A stretch of DNA of 46,339 nucleotides from Acetatifactor sp. (GCA_018385425.1 JAHBAA010000132.1:1-46339); one strand, 5' to 3'; shown: positions 33,101-41,374, numbered from the stretch's first letter. The notes: generated from the letters alone by a model not told the origin. Numbers and translations: made by a program.

Positions 33101-34793
33101 AGGGATCACAGAGGTGAATCCTCTGAGTCCCCACTATTACTGCAGTGAGTGTCACTATGCTGATTTTGACAGTCCCGATGTGAAGGCCTATGCGGGGAAA
33201 GCCGGCATCGATATGCCGGACAAGATGTGCCCGAAGTGCGGTGCCAAGCTGCATAAGGACGGTTTTGATATTCCCTTTGAGACTTTCCTGGGCTTTAAGG
33301 GGGACAAGGAGCCTGATATTGACCTGAATTTCTCCGGCGAATATCAGTCCAAATCTCACAAATACACTGAGGTTATCTTCGGAGCCGGGCAGACCTTCCG
33401 CGCCGGTACAATCGGCACCCTTGCCGACAAGACCGCCTTCGGTTATGTCAAAAAATATTTTGAGGAGAGAGGCAAGACAAAGAGAACCAGCGAGATCGAT
33501 CGAATCGTGGCCGGGTGTGTGGGTGTCAGACGGGGAACCGGACAGCATCCCGGAGGAATCGTTGTGCTGCCCTTGGGAGAGGATATCAATTCCTTCACTC
33601 CTGTGCAGCACCCCGCAAACGACATGACCACAGATACCATCACCACCCACTTTGACTATCACTCCATCGATCATAACCTGCTGAAGCTGGATATTCTGGG
33701 ACACGATGATCCCACCATGATCCGTATGCTGCAGGATATGACCGGGAGAGACCCCCTGACCATTCCGTTGGATGGAGCGGACGTCATGAGCCTGTTTCAG
33801 AATACGGAGGCATTGGGGATCACACCGGAACAGATCGGCGGAACGAAGCTGGGAGCACTGGGAATTCCAGAGTTCGGAACGGACTTTGCGATGCAGATGG
33901 TTATCGATGCAAAGCCCCAGGCATTCTCCGATCTGGTTCGGATTTCCGGTCTGTCCCACGGAACCAATGTGTGGCTGGGCAATGCCCAGGATCTGATCAT
34001 GAGTGGGGTGGCTACCATTTCTACCGCTATTTGTACCCGAGACGATATCATGCTGTATCTGATCCAGATGGGCGTGGAGTCTGAGAAGGCCTTTAAGATC
34101 ATGGAGGCGGTTCGAAAGGGTATGGTTGCAAAGGGAAAGTGTGCCAACTGGGAAGAGTGGAAGAAGGACATGTCAGCTCACAATGTGCCGGATTGGTACA
34201 TCCAGTCCTGTGAAAAGATCGAGTATATGTTCCCGAAGGCACACGCGGCGGCCTATGTCATGATGGCATGGCGTATCGCCTACTGCAAGATCCACTATCC
34301 CCTGGCTTACTACGGAGCTTTTTTCAGCATCCGAGCGAAGGCCTTCTCCTATGAACAGATGTGTCTGGGCAAGGCGCATCTGGAGACCATCATGGCAGAG
34401 CTGAAGCGAAGAATGGATGATGCAGCCAACAAGGTGCCCCATGCGGTGCCCCTTTCCAACAAGGAGGAGCTGGCTTACGGTGATATGAGAATCGTGCAGG
34501 AGATGTACGCAAGAGGGTTTGAATTTGAACCCATCGATATCTATCGGGCAAAGTCCAGAGAGTTCCAGATCATCGGAGATAAGCTGATGCCTTCCTTAAA
34601 CAGTATCGACGGACTGGGCGAGAAAGCAGCGGACGCGATCGTGGAAGCGGCAAAGGACGGACCGTTCCTCTCCAGGGAGGATTTCAGGGAACGAACAAAG
34701 GTTTCCAAGACAGTGGTGGAACTGATGGGGAAGCTTGGTCTGTTGGGAGATCTTCCGGAGACCAATCAGCTGAGCCTGTTCGATTTTGCTTAG
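30150..34793 (+). CDS. polC: DNA polymerase III PolC-type alpha subunit
   Basis: This 1547-residue replicative polymerase is of the Gram-positive type. In order it has an N-terminal domain and variable charged linker (about 200-270), an OB fold (about 290-395), the first part of a PHP domain (ELHCHTKMSDMDG, about 402-414), an inserted 3'-5' exonuclease (FVVFDIETTGFSP near 506) and the rest of PHP. Next come a zinc motif (CSECH...CPKCG, about 998-1030), the catalytic acidic motif DIDLNFSG (about 1056) and the C-terminal DNA-binding region. The frame is open back to 30114, but ATG 30150 has an AAGGAG site. The length is slightly above that of Bacillus PolC. It is essential, and the target of anilinouracil drugs. 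Confidence 0.96.
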   Translation: MATPFFEVFSTLQLKDALRDVMEQTVVERISSPKNRNMLHIYLLSKRLIQKEDIWRVEKEIKRQLFSKSPVEIKIHEKYELSSQYTVENLMNIYLESMLEEIKQYSHVIYLAVRGAVFQYPEQNVLVMVLEDTPLTKEREGEILRIFRKILNERCGLSCDIQIGYREAKTGKFAEDDELKIRMKVNEICKRVKHSGGKSFPGEKASQGEEKKEQAPGETKQIQEKDTAKSAEKNPREKTAGAPGKTKIFQHGDFRRGEFARKQPRNGDYMKAMKQEDVADLLYGSDFEGESMAVEEVIGEIGSVIVRGKVLKVDTREIKNEKTIFTFIITDFTDSISVKLFVRNDWVAELSASLAPGTFVKLKGIVKLDPFDHDLVINSVAGIKKIADFTTSRMDTAAHKRVELHCHTKMSDMDGVSEAKDIVKRAYQWGHRAIAITDHGVVQGFTDANHTWEDLWKKEKGKRKEKGEENPDRQDFFKILYGVEAYLVDDLKQVVTGDAGQRLDEDFVVFDIETTGFSPVNNRIIEIGAVKVVGGEVTDRFSTFVNPRVPIPFEIEKLTGISDDMVLDAPDIETVLPDFLEFCRDCVLVAHNANFDMSFIMENCRRLGYPAEFTYVDTVGIARMLLPNQAKHTLDAVAKTLNISLENHHRAVDDAECTAWIFVKFIQMLADRGVAALSQINEMAADSVDLVKRQTSYHAIILAKNDMGRINLYRLITQSHLTYFNRHPRIPKSLVMKYREGLILGSACEAGELYRALLDGQSDMQIARLVDFYDYLEIQPTGNNLFMIRSEKIRNVNSVEDIQNLNRRIVKLGEQFHKPVVATCDVHFLDPEDEIYRRIIMAGKGFEDADDQAPLYLHTTDEMLEEFSYLGSEKAYEVVVRNSNLIADMCECISPVRPDKCPPVIPNSDGMLRKICEDRAHEIYGPELPSVVDERLQRELKSIIGNGYAVMYIIAQKLVWKSVEDGYLVGSRGSVGSSFAATMAGITEVNPLSPHYYCSECHYADFDSPDVKAYAGKAGIDMPDKMCPKCGAKLHKDGFDIPFETFLGFKGDKEPDIDLNFSGEYQSKSHKYTEVIFGAGQTFRAGTIGTLADKTAFGYVKKYFEERGKTKRTSEIDRIVAGCVGVRRGTGQHPGGIVVLPLGEDINSFTPVQHPANDMTTDTITTHFDYHSIDHNLLKLDILGHDDPTMIRMLQDMTGRDPLTIPLDGADVMSLFQNTEALGITPEQIGGTKLGALGIPEFGTDFAMQMVIDAKPQAFSDLVRISGLSHGTNVWLGNAQDLIMSGVATISTAICTRDDIMLYLIQMGVESEKAFKIMEAVRKGMVAKGKCANWEEWKKDMSAHNVPDWYIQSCEKIEYMFPKAHAAAYVMMAWRIAYCKIHYPLAYYGAFFSIRAKAFSYEQMCLGKAHLETIMAELKRRMDDAANKVPHAVPLSNKEELAYGDMRIVQEMYARGFEFEPIDIYRAKSREFQIIGDKLMPSLNSIDGLGEKAADAIVEAAKDGPFLSREDFRERTKVSKTVVELMGKLGLLGDLPETNQLSLFDFA

Positions 34794-34839
34794 CTGAAAC
34801 AGTCGCGAAAAGAACGTTTCAAAAAACTAAAAAAAGTAC

Positions 34840-34868
34840 TTGCATTTTCAAATAAGTTATGATAGTAT
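34840..34868 (+). promoter_or_regulatory. Probable promoter of the tRNA-Glu pair
   Basis: TTGCAT (34840-34845), a 17-base spacer and TAGTAT (34863-34868). An overlapping TATGAT at 34858 is a better -10 but lies only 12 bases from the -35, so the exact element is uncertain. Confidence 0.5.
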
Positions 34869-34870
34869 GA

Positions 34871-34894
34871 ACAAGTGCTGTGAACGGCACTTGT
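34871..34894 (+). other. Hairpin in the leader of the tRNA-Glu transcript
   Basis: ACAAGTGC (34871-34878) pairs perfectly with GCACTTGT (34887-34894) around an 8-base loop, ending 4 bases before the first tRNA. There is no T run, so it is not a terminator; it may assist 5' processing. Confidence 0.5.
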
Positions 34895-34898
34895 AAAT

Positions 34899-34970
34899 GG
34901 CTGATTGGTCAAGCGGTTAAGACGCCGCCCTCTCACGGCGGAAACAGGGGTTCGATTCCCCTATCAGCTG
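34899..34970 (+). tRNA. tRNA-Glu (CTC), copy 1
   Basis: This is a 72-base cloverleaf. The acceptor GGCTGAT pairs with ATCAGCT (first pair G-U) and the discriminator is G. Anticodon stem CCGCC/GGCGG encloses CTCTCAC, anticodon CTC, reading GAG. The T-arm is CAGGGGTTCGATTCCCCT-like, with a 5-base-pair stem. CCA is not encoded. Confidence 0.94.
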
Positions 34971-34998
34971 CTCCACAACTTCATATTGTCTGACAGAT

Positions 34999-35070
34999 GG
35001 CTGATTGGTCAAGCGGTTAAGACGCCGCCCTCTCACGGCGGAAACAGGGGTTCGATTCCCCTATCAGCTG
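34999..35070 (+). tRNA. tRNA-Glu (CTC), copy 2
   Basis: The sequence is identical to copy 1, placed exactly 100 bases downstream. The 28-base spacer between the two contains no promoter or terminator, so both come from one precursor. The terminator at 35079 ends the transcript. Confidence 0.94.
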
Positions 35071-35078
35071 CGCACGAA

Positions 35079-35112
35079 AACTCAGATGCTTCCGGGCATC
35101 TGAGTTTTTTTA
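35079..35112. terminator. Bidirectional terminator between tRNA-Glu and the AraC-family gene
   Basis: AACTCAGATGC (35079-35089) pairs perfectly with GCATCTGAGTT (35096-35106). A T run follows on the + strand (35105-35111), and an A-rich flank gives TTTT on the minus strand. It serves the tRNA transcript from the left and the minus-strand regulator from the right. Confidence 0.82.
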
Positions 35113-35949
35113 TTTTGCTTCCCGATATTGCCCCGGCGTCATGCCGGTCAGCTTTTTGAAGACCTTTGCGAAGTGAGCGTAGCCGGAAAAACCCAGAGTC
35201 TCCTGTATTTCCGTAATTGATATCCCCTCCCGAAGCATTGCCTGGGCTCTTGTGATTTTCTGCAGTGTGATATAGTGTCCCACAGTGGTATGAGTATGCT
35301 TTCTGAACAATCTGGACAGGTAGTCCGGGTTCAGAAAAAAGTGTCCTGCCAGCTGATTTAAGGTCAACGGTTCACAGAGATGCTCGTTAATGTATGCGAT
35401 CATCTCGTTGACATGTCGCTGGGAGTTGGAGACTGTGCAGGGACACTTGGAATGGTCCGGACGGGTCCTGTTCACGATCTCATCGATGTATTGCAGCAGG
35501 GAAAACAAGGTGAGGATCGAATCGATGGAATCACCGCACTGTGTACGGAGGGATGACTGAAAGAGAAGGGTCAGTTTCTCCAGAAAGGCTTCCGAAAGCG
35601 GAAGAATCAGGGGAACTGCGCCCGGTTTGAGGTAAGAAAACTGCTCCCTGTCGCCAAAGAGCACCTGCTCCAGCCAGGTGGAGTGAACAGAGAGGATATA
35701 GCGCTCATAGATCACATCGGATCTGTGGTATAATTGATGAACGCAGAATGGAGGAATGACGATCAGGCTCCCTGCCGGTACCTGGGAAACCTTGTCATCG
35801 ATCAGTACATCCGGCAGAAAGGTGTGTGTCAGGTACAGTTCTGCGGCATTGTGGGTATGGGGACCCACCGGATACGAGGCTATGTTCTTCCTGTATGCAA
35901 TATCATAAGGGGAGGAGACGTCAAAATAGGGAATGGTTTCCTGCTTCAT
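35110..35949 (-). CDS. AraC-family transcriptional regulator with cupin-type sensor domain
   Basis: This 279-residue regulator has an N-terminal ligand-binding domain of cupin type (about 1-150, with HTHNAAELYLTH early on). The C-terminal part has two helix-turn-helix motifs (about 180-279: LTLNQLAGHFFLNPDYLSRL, then ITEIQETLGFSGYAHFAKVF and GMTPGQYR). It is transcribed away from an oxidoreductase/isomerase pair, with 133 bases between the starts; activation of those genes in response to a sugar-like ligand is the natural inference. Its ribosome site is a weak AAAGG before the ATG. Confidence 0.9.
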   Translation of the reverse strand: MKQETIPYFDVSSPYDIAYRKNIASYPVGPHTHNAAELYLTHTFLPDVLIDDKVSQVPAGSLIVIPPFCVHQLYHRSDVIYERYILSVHSTWLEQVLFGDREQFSYLKPGAVPLILPLSEAFLEKLTLLFQSSLRTQCGDSIDSILTLFSLLQYIDEIVNRTRPDHSKCPCTVSNSQRHVNEMIAYINEHLCEPLTLNQLAGHFFLNPDYLSRLFRKHTHTTVGHYITLQKITRAQAMLREGISITEIQETLGFSGYAHFAKVFKKLTGMTPGQYREAK

Positions 35950-35980
35950 ACGTGATACCTTTCATAAAAAAAGTCGGAAT

Positions 35981-36008
35981 TTGACATAAATAAAGTATTT
36001 TATATACA
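35981..36008 (+). promoter_or_regulatory. Promoter of the oxidoreductase/isomerase operon
   Basis: TTGACA (35981-35986), a 16-base spacer and TATACA (36003-36008), in an A/T-rich divergent region that must also hold the promoter of the AraC-family gene and its operator. A second candidate -10 (TACAAT, 36032-36037) lacks a -35. Confidence 0.55.
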
Positions 36009-36082
36009 TATTATTCTATTTGAGGTTCAGATACAATAGGAAATAACGAAAACACACAATTTTCAGAAAAGGAGATTGGACA

Positions 36083-37237
36083 ATGGAACAGGTGAGATTG
36101 GGTATTATCGGAATCGGCGGAATGGGAAGCGGACACGCAATGAGTATTGCGGAGGGCAAAGTACCTTCCATGGTGCTGACAGCTGTAGCGGATATCAGAG
36201 AGTGCAGGCTGGACTGGGCCGGAGAGACACTGCCGAAGGAGGTGCAGATTTTTGACGACGGAAAGAAAATGATCGACTCCGGTGTCTGCGACGCGATCTT
36301 GATCGCTACACCGCATTATCTTCATCCGGAGTTCGCCGGCTATGGTCTGACCCATGGTGTACACGTGATCAGTGAAAAGCCTGCCGGCGTATATACGAAG
36401 CAGGTGAGAGAGGTCAATGAGATCGCGGCAAAGAGTGATAAGGTGTATGCGCTGATGCTGAACCAGAGAACCAATTGTGTCTACAGAAAGCTCCATGAGA
36501 TGATTGAAAGCGGTGAGCTTGGAGCGCTGAAGCGTGTGAATTGGATCGTGACTGACTGGTATCGCACCCAGAGCTATTATGATGCGGCGGGCTGGAAGGC
36601 TACATGGGACGGAGAAGGCGGCGGCGTGCTGCTGAATCAGTGCCCTCATCAGCTGGATCTGCTGCAGTGGCTGTGCGGGATGCCGACGAAGGTACGTGCC
36701 TTCTGTCATGAGGCGAAGTGGCACGATATTGAAGTGGAGGATGATGTGACCGCCTATCTGGAGTATGAGAACGGCGCAACCGGCGTGTTTGTCACCACCA
36801 CCGGCGATGCTCCCGGTACCAATCGTCTGGAACTGACCTTTGAGATGGGCAAGATCGTCTGTGAGAACGGAAAACTGCTCTTTGATAAGCTGAGTGTCAA
36901 TGAGAGAGAGTTTTGCCGCACGGAAAAGGAAGGTTTCAAGAAGCCGGATATGGAGCATCTGGAGATCGAGACAGACGGCAGCAACGAACAGCACATCGGT
37001 GTGCTGAAGGCCTTCGCAGATCATATTCTCAAGGGAACTCCGCTGGTGGCCCGGGGAGAAGAGGGAATCAGAGGACTGACCCTGTCCAACGCCATGCATC
37101 TGTCCAGCTGGTTGGGAGAGACGGTATCCATTCCCTTTGACGAGGATCTTTTCCTTGCAGAACTGAATAAGCGAAGGGCGCTCTCCAAGAAAAAAGAAGA
37201 TAAGGGTGTGGTGTTTGACACCGCAGGAACCTATTAG
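36083..37237 (+). CDS. Gfo/Idh/MocA-family oxidoreductase
   Basis: This 384-residue NAD(P)-dependent dehydrogenase acts on sugars or inositol-like polyols. It has an N-terminal Rossmann fold with GIGGMGSGH (residues 9-17), the EKPAG motif near 98-102 containing the conserved Lys, and the C-terminal beta-sheet domain with GGGVLLNQCPHQLDLLQW (about 176-193), where the His is typical of the family's catalytic region. It starts at ATG 36083 with AAAAGGAG. The TIM-barrel isomerase starts 14 bases after its stop. The substrate cannot be fixed, and no transporter is adjacent. Confidence 0.9.
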   Translation: MEQVRLGIIGIGGMGSGHAMSIAEGKVPSMVLTAVADIRECRLDWAGETLPKEVQIFDDGKKMIDSGVCDAILIATPHYLHPEFAGYGLTHGVHVISEKPAGVYTKQVREVNEIAAKSDKVYALMLNQRTNCVYRKLHEMIESGELGALKRVNWIVTDWYRTQSYYDAAGWKATWDGEGGGVLLNQCPHQLDLLQWLCGMPTKVRAFCHEAKWHDIEVEDDVTAYLEYENGATGVFVTTTGDAPGTNRLELTFEMGKIVCENGKLLFDKLSVNEREFCRTEKEGFKKPDMEHLEIETDGSNEQHIGVLKAFADHILKGTPLVARGEEGIRGLTLSNAMHLSSWLGETVSIPFDEDLFLAELNKRRALSKKKEDKGVVFDTAGTY

Positions 37238-37251
37238 AATAGGAGGAAACG

Positions 37252-38118
37252 ATGAGACAGCAGGTAATTTTGACAGGATTTGCAGATGAGATTGCAGGGG
37301 ATCTGACCACTCAGATGGCGGTGATCCGGAAGCTTTCCATGAATCATATTGAAATGCGCGGAGTAGACGGAGGCAATCTGATCTTTCATACGCCGGAAAA
37401 GGTAACTGAGATCAAGTCCCGCCTTGATGAGAACGGGATCAGGCTTTCCGCACTGGGTTCTCCGCTTGGCAAGATCGGTATTACGGATGCTTTCGAGCCT
37501 CACTTCGAGGCCTTCAAGAAAGCAGTCGACATTGCCCATAGAATGGACACAAAGAATATCCGAATGTTTAGCTTCTATCTGCCCGGAGGAGCAGATCCCG
37601 AGGCATATCGGGAGGCAGTGTTTGACCGCATCGGACAATTTGTGGACTATGCGGATCGAAATGATGCAGTGCTGCTCCACGAGAACGAGAAGGGAATCTA
37701 CGGAGAGCGTGCCGCAGAGTGTAAGAAGCTGCTGGATGCATTCGGCGGAAAAAGCTTCAAGGCGGTATTTGACTTTGCCAATTTTGTCCAGGCAAAGCAG
37801 GATACGATGGAAGCCTATGAGCTGCTAAAGGATCATATCGCCTATGTTCACGTGAAGGATGCCGTTTGGGAGAGCGGGGCTGTCGTTCCTGCAGGAATGG
37901 GAGACGGACAAGTGGCAGAGATTCTGAAGAAAATGCTGTCTGATGGTTACAGAGGTTTTCTTTCTCTGGAGCCTCATCTGGGAGATTTCGACGGATTCCA
38001 TCTGCTGGAGCAGTCAGATCAGAAGACACCCATGGATGGAAAAAGAAAGCTGACCGGGGAGGAAGCGTTTACCCTCGCTCATGATTCTCTGATCAAGCTG
38101 CTTGAGACAATCGCATAA
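37252..38118 (+). CDS. Sugar phosphate isomerase/epimerase (TIM barrel, xylose isomerase-like)
   Basis: This 288-residue AP_endonuclease_2-type barrel often pairs with Gfo/Idh/MocA dehydrogenases. Metal-site residues are suggested by HENEKGIYGE (about residues 143-152), FDFANFVQ (about 173-180), YVHVKDAV (about 198-205) and SLEPHL (about 241-246). It may isomerise or epimerise a keto-sugar made by the upstream dehydrogenase. It begins with AGGAGG before ATG 37252 and is the last gene of the two-gene operon controlled by the divergent AraC-family regulator. Confidence 0.88.
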   Translation: MRQQVILTGFADEIAGDLTTQMAVIRKLSMNHIEMRGVDGGNLIFHTPEKVTEIKSRLDENGIRLSALGSPLGKIGITDAFEPHFEAFKKAVDIAHRMDTKNIRMFSFYLPGGADPEAYREAVFDRIGQFVDYADRNDAVLLHENEKGIYGERAAECKKLLDAFGGKSFKAVFDFANFVQAKQDTMEAYELLKDHIAYVHVKDAVWESGAVVPAGMGDGQVAEILKKMLSDGYRGFLSLEPHLGDFDGFHLLEQSDQKTPMDGKRKLTGEEAFTLAHDSLIKLLETIA

Positions 38119-38173
38119 GATAACCCCGCTTTGGAATCTGTTCTCTAAGATTCAGTGTAAAGCAGGCAAAAAA

Positions 38174-38208
38174 CATCCTCGGAATGAATTTCAGGCTTTC
38201 CGGGGATG
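38174..38208. terminator. Probable terminator after the isomerase gene
   Basis: CATCCTCGGAA (38174-38184) pairs with TTCCGGGGATG (38198-38208), one G-U. The + strand downstream flank is only moderately T-rich; the T run is clearer on the minus strand (A tract at 38168-38173). A modest + strand terminator is likely given its position. The rest of the 38119-38290 gap holds no gene that I can see. Confidence 0.5.
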
Positions 38209-38291
38209 ATTTATTGATGAAAATGTTTTTTTGCGAATCGCCCCATTTTGTTCAGGCTTCGTTTCTGTTTCTAAAAATATGAAAGAAATCG

Positions 38292-38320
38292 TTGCGTTCC
38301 GTAAAAATATGGTGTATAGT
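38292..38320 (+). promoter_or_regulatory. Promoter of topA
   Basis: TTGCGT (38292-38297), a 17-base spacer and TATAGT (38315-38320), giving a leader of about 50 bases before ATG 38380. Confidence 0.72.
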
Positions 38321-38379
38321 TTGTGTCGATTAACATTTTTGGCGTGATAGAAGCTTTTTTTGATAGAGGGACTGTGGTT

Positions 38380-40455
38380 ATGGCAAAATATTTGGTGATT
38401 TTGGAGTCTCCGGCTAAGATAAAGACGGTGAAGAAGATATTGGGAGCAAATTATGAGGTTTGCGCAAGCATGGGTCATGTCCGGGATCTGCCCAAGAGCA
38501 GCCTGGGAATTGATGTGGAGCATGATTATGAGCCCAAGTATATTACGATACGGGGCAAGGGAGAGGTACTGTCCAACCTTCGGAAGGAAGTGAAAAAGGC
38601 AGAGAAGATCTATCTGGCAACCGACCCGGATAGAGAAGGAGAGGCGATCTCCTGGCATTTGTACCATGCTCTGAAGCTGGAAGACAAGAAGGTCTATCGA
38701 ATCACCTTCAATGAGATCACCCAAAATGCCGTGAAGGAATCCCTGAAGAATCCCAGAGAGATCGATATGAATCTTGTAGATGCACAACAGGCCAGACGTA
38801 TTCTGGACCGGTGTGTGGGTTATCGCATTTCTCCTCTTTTATGGAAGAAGATCAAACGGGGTCTGTCGGCCGGAAGGGTGCAGTCGGTGGCATTGCGTAT
38901 TTTGTGTGACAGAGAGGATGAGATCAATGCATTCATTCCCGAGGAGTATTGGAGTCTGGATGCAAATCTGATGCTTGCCGGTGAGAAGAAGCCTGTCTCG
39001 GCAAAGTTTTATGGCACAGCGAAAAAGAAAATTGCGCTGACCTCCGGGGAACAGGTCGAGAAGATCAAAGCACAGCTGGAGGGCGCTGCGTACACAGTTT
39101 CAGAGGTCAAGAAGGGTCAGCGTTTGAAGAAGCCCCCCCTTCCCTTTACTACGTCTACATTGCAGCAGGAGGCAAGCAAGGCACTGAACTTCTCCACCCA
39201 GAAGACGATGCGTCTTGCGCAGCAGCTGTATGAAGGCGTGGATATCGAGGGTGAGGGAACCGTAGGTCTGATCACCTATCTTCGTACAGACTCTACCCGT
39301 GTCTCTGAAGAGGCCGCCGGGATGGCCGCCGATTATATCGAGAAGACCTATGGAAAGGAATTTCTCGCCAAGGAAAGTGCCGCAGGAAAGAAGGAGAAGA
39401 AGATTCAGGACGCACATGAGGCGATCCGGCCTACCAGCCTGGAGAGAACACCTCAGTCTGTCAAGGACGATCTTCCCAGAGAATTGTTCCGCTTGTATCA
39501 GCTGATCTGGAAACGCTTTGTGGCAAGCAGGATGAGTCCGGCTGTTTACGAGACCACCGGTGTGAAGGTGCAGGCAGGTGACTACATTTTCACCATGAGC
39601 AATGCGGTTTGTAAGTTCGAGGGATATCGGAGCGTTTATTCTGCGGAGGATGAGCAGGAAGAGGAAAATGATTTCAGGGGAAGCCTGGATGAAAACAGCA
39701 GGCTGTCCTTTGTCTCCTTTGATGCAAAGCAGCATTTTACACAGCCGCCGGCTCATTTCACGGAGGCATCCCTGGTAAAGACGCTGGAGGAGCTGGGGAT
39801 CGGACGTCCCAGCACTTACGCTCCTACCATTACCACGATTTTGGCAAGACGTTACGTGGAGAAGGAGAGCAAGAATCTCTATGTGACTGAATTGGGTGAG
39901 GTTGTGAACTCCATGATGAAGGAAGCATTCCCCAGTATTGTGGATGTGAACTTCACCGCAAATATGGAGGCCCTGCTGGATGCGGTTGCAGAAGGCACTG
40001 TCAAATGGAAGACGATCATCGAGAATTTCTATCCGGATCTTGACGACGCGGTGAAAGCGGCGGAGAAGGAGTTGAGTGAGGTATCCATCGCGGACGAAGT
40101 CAGCGACGAGGTCTGTGAATTCTGCGGAAGAAATATGGTGATCAAGTACGGATCCCATGGAAGATTCCTGGCCTGCCCGGGCTTCCCGGAATGTAAGAAT
40201 GCAAAGCCCTATCTGGAGAAGATCGGCGTATCCTGCCCCAAGTGCGGCGGAGAGGTGATCCTGAAAAAGACCAAGAAGGGTCGAAAGTATTATGGGTGTG
40301 AGAACAATCCGGAGTGTGACTTTATGGCATGGCAGAAGCCTACCAACCAAAAGTGCCCTCAGTGCGGCTATGTGATGCTGCAGAAGGGCAATCGTCTGGT
40401 CTGTGCCAATGAAAAGTGCGGCACCAGTATTCCCTCTGAATTGTCTCAAAAATAA
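38380..40455 (+). CDS. topA: DNA topoisomerase I
   Basis: This 691-residue type IA topoisomerase relaxes negative supercoils. It has an N-terminal TOPRIM domain (YLVILESPAKIKTVKKILG, then TDPDREGEAISWH at about 85-97), the catalytic Tyr300 in GLITYLRTDSTR, and three C-terminal zinc-binding modules from about residue 580 (CEFCG...CPGFPEC, CPKCGG...CENNPEC, CPQCG...CANEKC). The frame is open back to 38323, but ATG 38380 gives the normal MAKYLVI start with an AGAGGG site. codY follows with its own promoter, as in many Clostridia. Confidence 0.96.
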   Translation: MAKYLVILESPAKIKTVKKILGANYEVCASMGHVRDLPKSSLGIDVEHDYEPKYITIRGKGEVLSNLRKEVKKAEKIYLATDPDREGEAISWHLYHALKLEDKKVYRITFNEITQNAVKESLKNPREIDMNLVDAQQARRILDRCVGYRISPLLWKKIKRGLSAGRVQSVALRILCDREDEINAFIPEEYWSLDANLMLAGEKKPVSAKFYGTAKKKIALTSGEQVEKIKAQLEGAAYTVSEVKKGQRLKKPPLPFTTSTLQQEASKALNFSTQKTMRLAQQLYEGVDIEGEGTVGLITYLRTDSTRVSEEAAGMAADYIEKTYGKEFLAKESAAGKKEKKIQDAHEAIRPTSLERTPQSVKDDLPRELFRLYQLIWKRFVASRMSPAVYETTGVKVQAGDYIFTMSNAVCKFEGYRSVYSAEDEQEEENDFRGSLDENSRLSFVSFDAKQHFTQPPAHFTEASLVKTLEELGIGRPSTYAPTITTILARRYVEKESKNLYVTELGEVVNSMMKEAFPSIVDVNFTANMEALLDAVAEGTVKWKTIIENFYPDLDDAVKAAEKELSEVSIADEVSDEVCEFCGRNMVIKYGSHGRFLACPGFPECKNAKPYLEKIGVSCPKCGGEVILKKTKKGRKYYGCENNPECDFMAWQKPTNQKCPQCGYVMLQKGNRLVCANEKCGTSIPSELSQK

Positions 40456-40487
40456 AGCAAATTTCGTGAAAATATATAAAATTTGCG

Positions 40488-40516
40488 TTGAAAACTTAAA
40501 ATTTGTGTGATACACT
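40488..40516 (+). promoter_or_regulatory. Promoter of codY
   Basis: TTGAAA (40488-40493), a 17-base spacer and an extended -10 TGATACACT (TACACT at 40511-40516). Just upstream, around 40460-40475, ATTTCGTGAAAAT is a near-palindrome resembling, but not matching, a CodY box (one base too many between the half sites). Confidence 0.7.
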
Positions 40517-40560
40517 ACTAATGACACCTATGTTTTCGCCTTTTGACGGAGGATACTGCC

Positions 40561-41349
40561 ATGAGTAGTGTACAATTGTTGGATAAAACGAGAAAAATCG
40601 GTAAATTACTGCACAACAACAATTCCAGTAAGGTTGTGTTTAACGATATCTGCAAGGTGATGCGCGAGATATTGAACTCCAATGTTCTGGTTATCAGCCG
40701 AAAGGGCAAGGTGTTGGGAATCGGTCATGCGGAGGGCGTGGAGCCCATCACGGAGCTGATCGATGAGAAGATCGGAGGATTTATTGATCCGATGTTGAAT
40801 GAGCGGCTGCTTGCAGTTCTTTCCACCAAGGAAAATGTGAATCTGATGACACTTGGGTTCGAGGATTCCGATATCAATAAGTTTCAGGCGATTATTACGC
40901 CTATTGAGATCGCAGGAGAACGATTGGGTACCCTCTTTATCTATAAGTGCAATAAGCAGTATGATATTGATGATATTATCCTGTGCGAGTACGGCTCGAC
41001 TGTGGTAGGGCTCGAGATGCTGCGGGCAGTGAATGAAGAGAGTGCGGAAGAAAATCGGAAGGTTGCGGTTGTGAAATCAGCGATCAGCACCCTGTCCTTT
41101 TCCGAGATGGAGGCTATCACCCATATCTTTGACGAATTGAACGGGATGGAAGGCATCCTGGTGGCCAGCAAGATCGCTGACCGGGTGGGGATCACCCGTT
41201 CCGTCATCGTGAATGCACTGCGTAAATTTGAGAGTGCCGGCGTCATTGAGTCCAGATCTTCGGGAATGAAGGGAACCTACATCAAGGTGCTCAATGATGT
41301 GGTTTTCGATGAGATAGAAGAACTGAAGAACCAGAAGAATCTTGGTTAG
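40561..41349 (+). CDS. codY: GTP- and branched-chain amino acid-sensing repressor CodY
   Basis: This 262-residue global regulator of nutrient limitation in Firmicutes has an N-terminal GAF-type sensor (about 1-155) and a C-terminal winged helix (about 200-250, ASKIADRVGITRSVIVNALR, then SRSSGMKGTYIKVLN). The length matches the family (about 260). ATG 40561 is preceded by GGAGG at 40548-40552; an in-frame ATG at 40543 has no site. It lies downstream of topA and ends at a strong terminator at 41375. Confidence 0.96.
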   Translation: MSSVQLLDKTRKIGKLLHNNNSSKVVFNDICKVMREILNSNVLVISRKGKVLGIGHAEGVEPITELIDEKIGGFIDPMLNERLLAVLSTKENVNLMTLGFEDSDINKFQAIITPIEIAGERLGTLFIYKCNKQYDIDDIILCEYGSTVVGLEMLRAVNEESAEENRKVAVVKSAISTLSFSEMEAITHIFDELNGMEGILVASKIADRVGITRSVIVNALRKFESAGVIESRSSGMKGTYIKVLNDVVFDEIEELKNQKNLG

Positions 41350-41374
41350 TTTTCTGATTTATTGATTTTGCTAT

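Noticed and set aside
30744-33959. Very long minus-strand open frame opposite polC
   Set aside because: It is antisense to a gene with clear PolC motifs, has no ribosome site, and its protein has no recognisable domain; it follows from the codon bias of polC.
34871-34894. Hairpin before tRNA-Glu considered as a T-box or terminator
   Set aside because: It has no T-box consensus, no specifier loop and no T run, and it precedes a tRNA gene rather than a synthetase or transporter.
40460-40476. CodY box in the codY promoter
   Set aside because: The near-palindrome has two bases between C and G instead of one, so it is not a clean match; mentioned only as a resemblance.
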